Assembly (NCBI GenBank): GCA_964035015.1
Contig: CAXIUP010000135.1
Location: forward strand, 904,411 to 968,410
DNA from: Corallium rubrum
Lineage: Eukaryota; Cnidaria; Anthozoa; Scleralcyonacea; Coralliidae
DNA: 64,000 nt
Reading direction: 5' to 3'
Position 1 is the stretch's first letter. Each line of letters opens with the position of its first letter. The notes under the pieces are model-generated. The model ran no database searches. It was not told the origin of the DNA and saw nothing but the letters and a program-made list of their open reading frames with translations. This document shows positions 57,013 to 64,000 of this stretch, one piece after another. The position numbers and the translations under genes are program-made.

Positions 57013-57801
57013 ATGACCGGGAGTGAGAAACTACGTAAAGAAAACCAATCCTTGCGTAACGAAGTTGTTGAATTAAAGAAACAGCTTGAAAAATTAGATC
57101 AAAATCTATCAAAGAAAGATGACCACGTGGAGAAAAGTGTCATGTCGCCAAGCAGAACCGCATCGGTGGAGTTCATGTCAGACAAATACGATGAGCTTGT
57201 AACCTTCAAGACGAAAGCTCAGAAGGAATTACAAGAAATTAAGACACGATTGAACATGATTGCTGATAAGTGTCAAAATATCTCGTCTGCCATAGATGCG
57301 ATGGAGTTATATAGTTATCAATATAACGTCAAAATAGTTGGAATGCCTCTCGTTGCCGAACGAGAAACGTCAGAGCAAACTACAAGTTTATGCCTACAAC
57401 TTTTTTCTCTCTGAGGAGTTAAAGACGTATCGATTAATGATATTGATACGGCTCATCGAGTTCCTTTCCGTAACCCGTCTAACCGACCAAACACAATTAT
57501 TTGCAAATTTATTAGAAGGTTGGCAAAAGACAAAGTCATGGCGGCGAGGAAAAGTACAAGAAACCTCCAAGCAACTGACTTTGGTTTCTCGACAGAGATT
57601 GATGTAAGTCATGTCGGCATGTATGATCATTTGACGCCGCGATTACAAACTCTTCTATTCGAAGCCAAGAAATACCAAGCTTCAAAGAATTTTAGATTTT
57701 GCTGGACCAAGAATGGATTTGTTTATCTTCGAGAAACCGAACATTCTACAATTCGAAAGCTTGCTAATCTTGAAGACCTCGCATCAATTCGGGATGGTTA
57801 A
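57013..57801 (+). pseudogene. LINE ORF1 protein, one in-frame stop
   Basis: The start is taken at MTGSEKLRKENQ (57013); an upstream in-frame Met is at 56959. A heptad-rich coiled coil (ENQSLRNEVVELKKQLEKL) leads into ELYSYQYNVKIVGMP and DIDTAHRVPFRNP, an RRM-like core seen in L1-type ORF1 RNA chaperones. A C-terminal domain follows, with FCWTKNGFVYLRE. The reading frame is the same before and after a TGA at 57412-57414, so a single substitution separates it from an intact frame. ORF1 proteins coat the element RNA. Confidence 0.8.
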
Positions 57802-57842
57802 GTCAAGACCATATTAACAACAGCTAAGTGCATTCCTAGCTT

Positions 57843-60800
57843 TTGAATTATGCTATTTTATTTTATTTAATTCTTGAATTCTTAATTGCCATAAAAATGA
57901 AGAAACAAAATACTAAGCAAAACGCAAGATCTTTGAGATCTTTACTTAAAGAACTACCTTATTTTAACTTTACGGGTGATTTAAGTTCTCATTTAGGCCA
58001 ATGCAATAATAGTATTTCTTCTGATTTTCAAACCAAACGTAATTTAAATAAATTGACTAGCCTATATGACCTAGATTTATTTAGTTTGAATGGCCGAATC
58101 GATGATAACTTGAATGTTAATAGTGACTTTCCAAATCAATGTACACAAAATCAAAGTCGCTACTTTTCTCCTCATAGTTTTAGACAACTTAGGACTAAAT
58201 TACCTAAATATCAGTTGGACTCTAGTCTATCAATATTTCACAATAATATTGTGAGCTTAAATCGTAATCTGGAAAATCTACAGACTCATATATTAGAAGA
58301 ACTTGATTTTCACGTCAATGTTATTGGTTTAACTGAGACTAAAATTACCAATGTAAATGACAGTACATGTCATCCTACAATTCCAGGTTATGATTTTGAA
58401 TATGTGCCCACGCCTTTAGCTTGCGGAGGGGTTGGTCTCTTTGTTGACACATCGCTTAATTACTTTGTCATCGATAAGATTTCTAATGAGTACTTTCAAG
58501 CGTTATGGATTGAAATTCCTTTTATAAAAAAGAAAAACGTAATATGTGGCATTATTTATAGACAACATAATTGTCCAGATCGTTTTCAATCTTATTTTGA
58601 AGATATAATTGAAAAACTGACGGCTACTGGAAAGACTATTTATATCATGGGCGATTTCAATATTGATCTTCTAAAGTGTCAAACATCTCGTTATAGTCAT
58701 GAATTTTTGTTATCTCTACAGAGTTGTTGTCTCATTCCAACAATCGATAAACCAACACGTGTCCGTAATACTTCAGCAACCCTCATTGACAATATCTTGG
58801 TTAATAATCCTGACCAAGTGATTGCTAGTGGAAATATTATATCAGATATAAGTGATCATTTTTCACAGTTTTGTATTATTAAATCCTCAAGGGATAAAAT
58901 TATACCAAAAAAAAGTAAAATGCGTGATTTTTCGCGATTTTCGGCTGAACGTTTTTATAATGATCTTTCCCAAGTGAATTGGAATACCATCGTTTCAAAT
59001 GGTGGCAATGATATAGATAAAATATTTTCTTCTTTCTATAATAATTTTAATAAGATAGTCAATAAACATGCACCAATGAAAACAATTTCGCATCGTAAAG
59101 CTAAACAATTATCTAAACCCTGGATTACAAAAGGGTTACGAGCTTCAATTAGAATTAAAAATAAGTTATTTGTGTCCGATAATGAGGAAAAATATAAACG
59201 TTATAGAAATAAAATATGCGAATTAACACGATTGAGTAAAAAGCAATATTTTTACGAATATTTCAACAATAATATACGTAATATGAAAACAACATGGGAA
59301 GGAATAAATAATTTATTAAATCGTAAACCGAGAAAATATAAAGCAATAAATGCACTCAAGGATCATAAAAATGATAACAAAATTACTAGGGATTATACAC
59401 GCATTCCAAATATCCTCAATGAGCATTTTGCAACAGTTGGATCTTCACTCGCAAGTAAACTACCACAAACAGAACAATATTATAGGGATTTTCTCGGTAA
59501 ATCAGTATCCCCTGATTCATCTTTCTTTTTTGATCCTATTACTCCAGATGAGATTAAATTTGAAATATTATCTATGCCTAACAATAAATCCCATGGTTTA
59601 TACTCTTGCCCTGCACAGTTATTAAAACATGCGTGTGATATTATATCAGATGTATTAGCTAAGATATTTAATATATCTATAATAGTTGGAACTTATCCTG
59701 TAAAACCCAAAATGTCCAAAATAATACCGATATTTAAAACTGAGGATGAGACAGATTCAAATAACTACAGACCAATTTCGTTACTGTCAAATTTTAACAG
59801 ACTTTTTGAAAAAATGATGTATAAAGAATGAAATCGTTTATTGAGGAAAATAAGATATTATCTTCTTCACAATACGGTTTCCATCAGGGTCATTCGACAC
59901 AGCACGCAATTATTGATTTTGTAGAAGCAATACAAACTAACATGGATAAACGATTGTTTACCTGTGGGGTTTTTATCGATTTGAAGAAAGCATTCGATAC
60001 AGTGGATCATGATATTTTGATTGGTAAACTCAATTACTATGGCTTCCGTGGTATTATAAATACATGGTTTTCTTCTTATCTAAGTGAAAGAACACAAACA
60101 ACGCAAATTGGTTCTTACATATCAAACAAAGCTAATATTAATTGTTAAAAGCTTCTAGGACAGCGTCGGCCACGGTTGAAATCCAAATATTACCAGGGTT
60201 AAGTCACGTTGGCCTGAAAAACAGAGAAAAATCTTCTCGACGTTTCGAGAAGATTTTTCTCTGTTTTTCAGGCCAACGTGACTTAACCCTGGTAATATTT
60301 AATATTAATTGTGGTGTACCTCAAGGATCTATCTTGGGTCAACTTCTATTTTTGTTATATATTAATGACATACAAAATTGTTCAAATGATCTTAAATTCT
60401 ATTTGTTTGCCGACGATACTAATATTTTGTATGCTGATAAAAATCTCAAAAGTTTAGAAACGGTAGTAAATCTTGAGTTACGTAAACTCTACAATTGGTT
60501 AACTTCAAATAAATTAACTCTAAATATAAAAAAGTCAAATTTTGTTATATTTCGTCCTTGTCAAAAGAAACTTACAATTCAACCAAAACTTAGTATATAT
60601 GATAATGATAAACAGAAGAATGTTCCACTTGAATGTAAAGAGTTTATAAAATATCTTGGTCTAATAATCGATAAGAGCCTCTCATGGAAACAACATATTG
60701 ATCATATAGCCACTAAGATTAGTAAAATCGTGGGATTAATTGCTAAATTGAGACATTTTATTCCTTTACGTACCCTTTTTTTGAACATTTACCAATCATT

Positions 60801-61319
60801 AATTCAAATTCATCCTTATTTATCATATGGATTGATTCTTTGGGGACAGGCATGTAAATCATATTTACAAAAAATCTTAAAGCTACAGAAGCGGGTACTT
60901 CGCTTTATTTTCTTTGGTAATAGAAATGAACATGCAGTCCCGTTATTTATTGATGCAAATATTTTACCAGTGAGTTTTTTATACTGCGAATCTGTGTCCA
61001 ATTTAATGCATGATGTTAGTAATAATTTAACTCCAACTGATATATCAGATTTATTCACCAACACCTCCCGTGTACACTCCTATAATACGCGATCATCCAC
61101 TTAAAACACTTTTATATTAAACCCTCTCGCCTTGAAATTCAAAAACTTGCTTTTTCGAGATTTCGCGTTAAATTATGGAATGGGATACCGTGCTCTGTTA
61201 GAGAATTACCTAAAAATAAATTTAAACGGAAGATTCATCAAATACCACTTGATGTATTAAAAGAAGAGGATCAATATATTGAAGTCTCTATGATCATTAA
61301 AAAATTTAAAAAAATTTAA
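57843..61319 (+). pseudogene. LINE ORF2: endonuclease-reverse transcriptase, multiply broken
   Basis: The first frame (57843-59831) has an unusual N-terminal extension of about 120 residues. An APE-type endonuclease follows (GLTETKI, ACGGVGLFVD, GDFNIDLL at about residue 269, SDHFS at about 336) and then the RT start NNYRPISLLS. A frameshift at 59828 leads to SQYGFHQGHSTQHA and DLKKAFDTVDHDIL. The insertion at 60146-60299 then splits the RT between CysTGT and GVPQGS. FADDTNIL (catalytic) follows, and a last frameshift near 61100 leads to FRVKLWNGIP and a stop at 61317-61319. The endonuclease part is fully open. Confidence 0.88.
60146..60299. mobile_element. 154-bp insertion with a perfect long palindrome and 13-bp target duplication
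   Basis: TAATATTAATTGT flanks both sides (60133-60145 and 60300-60312), and removing one copy plus the insert restores the RT reading frame. Most of the insert is a perfect inverted repeat: arms 60185-60240 and 60245-60300, 56 bp each, with the loop CGTT. The first 39 bp (AAAGCTTCTAGGACAGCG and on) are single copy. No coding capacity. The arms' centre contains CTCGACGTTTCGAG, related in sequence to the palindromic motif at 48087-48123. Confidence 0.9.
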
Positions 61320-61578
61320 GTATGTATGTGCATGTGCACGTATATACAAGCATATGTGATAATATACACATGAATATATATGCGTACTGTTATGATTTAT
61401 CTATAACACCTTTATTTGGCAACTTTTTCTTTTTCTTTTCTTTTTCCTACAAAAAGGTTTTCTTTTTCGTTTAATTGTATTATTTGGACTGACCCCCCTA
61501 GATTAGCTAAAGCTACCTGTGGGCAAGTCTTATCTTGTATATATATTATTTTTGTGTATTTCTAATAAAAAAAAAAAA

Positions 61579-62559
61579 GTCTAAAAATGCTACCGATGGT
61601 GCAGATGGTAACAGACGGTAGCAGGTGGTAACATATTGTAGTAGATGGTAGGGGACTTGGAATAGATGTAGATTATCACCGATGGTTCCAATGATGCAGA
61701 TGGTGGGTTCAGTGATAAAGAACTGGGAAGGAGCATCGTTTTATCGTTGGAACAAACATGGCATCGTCGGAGAGTGCTAGGTATATGTTTAGGTGGCTTT
61801 TCCTGTATGAGTTCTTGGGTTTAGCGTTTTCAAAAGTTGATGTGTTTTGCCGTTTTGTATGTTGGTATGATAGTATAACATATTATATGTGGGTATAACA
61901 TACTGCATGGACATAACGTATTATATATGGTATAATATATTGCCTGGCTTTAAATGTGGGCATAATATACTGCGTGGTTTGTTAAAGAACAAAGCAATTA
62001 TATGCATAAGATATTATATGTAGCTTAATATACGCGTGGTTTGTTAAAGGAGGAGGGGATATTTGGTTTGAGCTGAATGAATACAATGAGTTTATGGGGT
62101 TTTAGAGTGGAACGAAGTGACAACAATGCCATATTTTTATTGTGTTAGTTATACGCTTAATTGGCGTTCATTAGTCGAATGAGGTTTTTAAAGAACGAGG
62201 CAATAAGATATGTTGTTATCGAATGAGGTTTTTAAAGAACGAGGCAATGTGATATGTTTTTATTGTGTTAGTTTATACACTTCATCCGCGTTCATTGGTC
62301 GAAGCAGCGGTATAGCAGCATCAGTTTACAATAAAAGAAGAGCTTTAAAACAAGACACAGTTGAAGGCCCAACTTTATAAGCGAACTTTATAAGTTGAAT
62401 ATTTCTAGTACTACTATAAGTACCGAAGTACGAGGTTGGCTTTAAGATATTAAATTTGTTTCCGATCAAGTATTTATAAATTTTGTATATAGTATATAAG
62501 ATAAACAACATTTCCACTCATCGAAAAACACACCTGTTTCTATTTAATTATTAAAAATA
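61579..62559. repeat. Minisatellite right arm and tandem duplications
   Basis: 61585-61700 continues the CAGATGGTA minisatellite. At 61860-62000 variants of GGTATAACATATTATATGTGG recur. At 62172-62260 a 43-bp unit with GAATGAGGTTTTTAAAGAACGAGGCAAT is duplicated in tandem. No gene is seen. Confidence 0.65.
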
Positions 62560-64000
62560 AGTCAGTGAGTCATAAATTAAGTCAGGACATTCCCTAAGGA
62601 GTTTAGCAGAAATATTATCGAGACCGGTTGCTTTGGATATACAAAGTTTAGATAACAGTGAAAGAACTTGAGAATCGATTTGTAGCTTCCAAGAAAAATA
62701 ACTTGTTGGTTTTATTCAGGTAGTCTTTATAACTTGCGTCAACTCCTCTGATATCTTTAGCAAGTTCCGGATCGATTTATTCATTGAAAGACTCTGCTGC
62801 TTTAGTTTGGTCATTTAAAATTGTTCTTTTATTATCGATTTCATTAATTACCGACTTGTTATTTTTACGTGATGGTTTTTTTTGTTTTTGTTTTTCTATT
62901 TATACAATATTTCGATTAAGACGATTGCTTTAGATACAAATCGTAATTTGAAGTGCTATTTGCTAATCATAAACATGTATGAATGAAGAATAGCTGCAAT
63001 ACGATCACCAATATAATATAAAGAGTTAGGAATTACAACATGTCGCCTTCTAGTAACGTGTATCTTGAAGTTGCTTGGAGATGAGCAAGAACGAATGTCA
63101 CTAGGGTAAATCATTCCAAAGATTAACAGAAGAAATAAGAAATGACTTTTTACGTGATGTTATTTCATTTATAGTTTGCCACGTTTTGCGTGAATTCCGT
63201 TATAGTTTTCAAAAGCACAATTATAATAAGACTTCTTAGTATTGTTTTATCTCAATATTAACATGATTACGCGTCGTTTTAAAGTTGGTCCAATCCTGTG
63301 AATTCTTGGATTTTATAGCTTTTAATTTTAGAAAATCTCTGCGATACATCTTCGTTTTTAATTGAAAATTAATCCAAGGACTTCTAGATGCTCGTGTCCG
63401 TCTAGTTCGGAGCATGTTTATCACAAACATCGCTTTCCATCTGAGCCACGTTTCATTCGGATCATTAATTTCCCTCCGGACGTTCCATCCTCGGTATTGA
63501 ATATCATTACGAAAACTTTGTCTATTGAAATTTTTGAAATGTCTGATAGAAGTATAGGTTAGTTACCGAACCCGAGGTAACTACATCAGTTCAAGATCAT
63601 AGAGGTTGCCTAAGAAAACTGAGATACTGGGTTCGTTATCACAGAGTTTGCCTAAGAACACTTTGGTCAAGATGATAAATCTTTTATTACATTCGTGACC
63701 ATTGATTTACCATTATTTTCTCAACCACGCACAAATCAAGTTAATTGCCCCAGTCTAATATATATTAGCATGGGGCAATTAACTTGATTCATGCGTGGTT
63801 GGGAGTAACTATTATAAATAAACAACTGCGGTACTTCAACGGAAACTGAGGTGATCGTGAAATAAATATTGTTCCTTTTCACTCAGATGGCTTGCGATAT
63901 GCATACACCAAACCATATCACTGATACTAATATGTGATACTCCACCACATGCTATGTTTTCTGGATGGTTGGTTAAAACAAGATCAATTAAGGTACTAGT
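62560..64000 (-). pseudogene. Degraded third LINE running off the right edge
   Basis: Read on minus from the edge: STLIDLVLTNHPENIACGGV and HISISD (end of the endonuclease) at about 64000-63890. After an intervening insertion comes RHFKNFNRQSFRNDI, RTRRTRASRSPWINFQLKTK and KSKNSQDWTNFKTTRNHVN (endonuclease-RT linker) at 63570-63190. LFFLEATNR-type residues and ISKATGLDNISAKLLRECPD (RT start) lie at 62760-62580. Several stops and frameshifts are present, and the catalytic RT motifs are missing. The motifs match the same CR1-like family as the LINE at 26-29 kb, but at greater divergence. Confidence 0.75.
63723..63800. repeat. Foldback in the insertion within the third LINE
   Basis: Arms of about 30 bp (63723-63752 and 63771-63800; AAGTTAATTGCCCCA with TGGGGCAATTAACTT) pair with a few mismatches near their outer ends around an 18-bp AT-rich loop. 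They lie within roughly 63560-63885, which interrupts the LINE. Confidence 0.7.

Larger units (their letters stand above)
56921..61578 (+). mobile_element. Second LINE, near full length, inserted in a minisatellite
   Basis: The 5' UTR is GC-rich (CCGCGATCGCCGGCGCG), followed by ORF1, ORF2, a 3' UTR and an A-run at 61567-61578. Minisatellite sequence flanks both ends. The poly(A)-like end contrasts with the pentamer tail of the LINE at 26-29 kb, so this is a different lineage. Damage: an in-frame stop in ORF1, two frameshifts in ORF2 and a 154-bp insertion in the RT. A target duplication was not clear. Confidence 0.85.

Overview
The window is repeat-saturated nuclear DNA from an animal, most probably a marine invertebrate and perhaps a cnidarian. 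The evidence is spliced GT-AG exons, several LINE lineages, Penelope-like retroelements, a tyrosine-recombinase retroelement, a tRNA-derived repeat, MITEs and traces of a Polinton/adintovirus-type element. There is no operon-like gene order and no bacterial gene. The cnidarian guess rests on general familiarity with these families and is weak.

Layout. 1-7.6 kb is a block of irregular 640/830-bp tandem repeats, interrupted by a 472-bp foldback MITE (2025-2496) and by a five-unit, 275-bp tandem array of a tRNA-derived sequence (3513-4745). 7.6-9.8 kb has no gene. 9.8-25.8 kb is a nested satellite: a CTGCC-rich sequence in roughly 175-bp sub-units, built into about ten ~1.4-kb higher-order units, parts of which were recently duplicated at a 4.19-kb offset. 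26.0-29.3 kb is a 5'-damaged CR1/Jockey-type LINE with a long (TCTAA)n tail. 30.7-32.2 kb holds two exons that join in phase and encode a SAM domain followed by a retropepsin-like DTGS domain. 33.2-36.1 kb (minus) is a RecQ-family helicase gene whose three exons can be traced but which carries three disabling lesions, one of them a (CA)n microsatellite inside an exon.

36.5-37.3 kb (minus) is the 5' half of a Penelope-like element. It lies downstream of hexanucleotide arrays, a foldback and a well-formed type I hammerhead ribozyme (38272-38328, minus). 38.55-45.15 kb (minus) is a structurally complete Ngaro-like YR retroelement with split direct repeats in the order A1-ORFs-B1-A2-B2. It encodes an SGNH hydrolase, Gag, RT-RNase H and a frameshifted tyrosine recombinase. 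45.8-46.9 kb is a 5'-truncated LINE. 48.75-50.5 kb carries three small genes that look like a Polinton/adintovirus remnant: a capsid-associated small protein, a CxxC-rich protein and a divergent Bcl-2-like protein. 50.8-51.4 kb is the GIY-YIG end of a second Penelope-like element.

52.6-55.8 kb is a decayed head-to-head gene pair: a protein with two SAM domains on plus and an unrecognised protein on minus. They share a 92-bp intergenic region, and the minus gene is interrupted by a hAT-like MITE. 56.9-61.6 kb is a second LINE with ORF1 and ORF2, inserted in a minisatellite. Its RT is split by a 154-bp insertion with a 13-bp target duplication and a perfect 56-bp-arm palindrome. 62.5-64.0 kb is a degraded third LINE running off the right edge.

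No clearly intact host gene is complete in this window. The most noteworthy items are the split-repeat YR element, the hammerhead, the nested satellite and a module it shares with 32-33 kb, the viral-type gene cluster, and the SAM/retropepsin gene.
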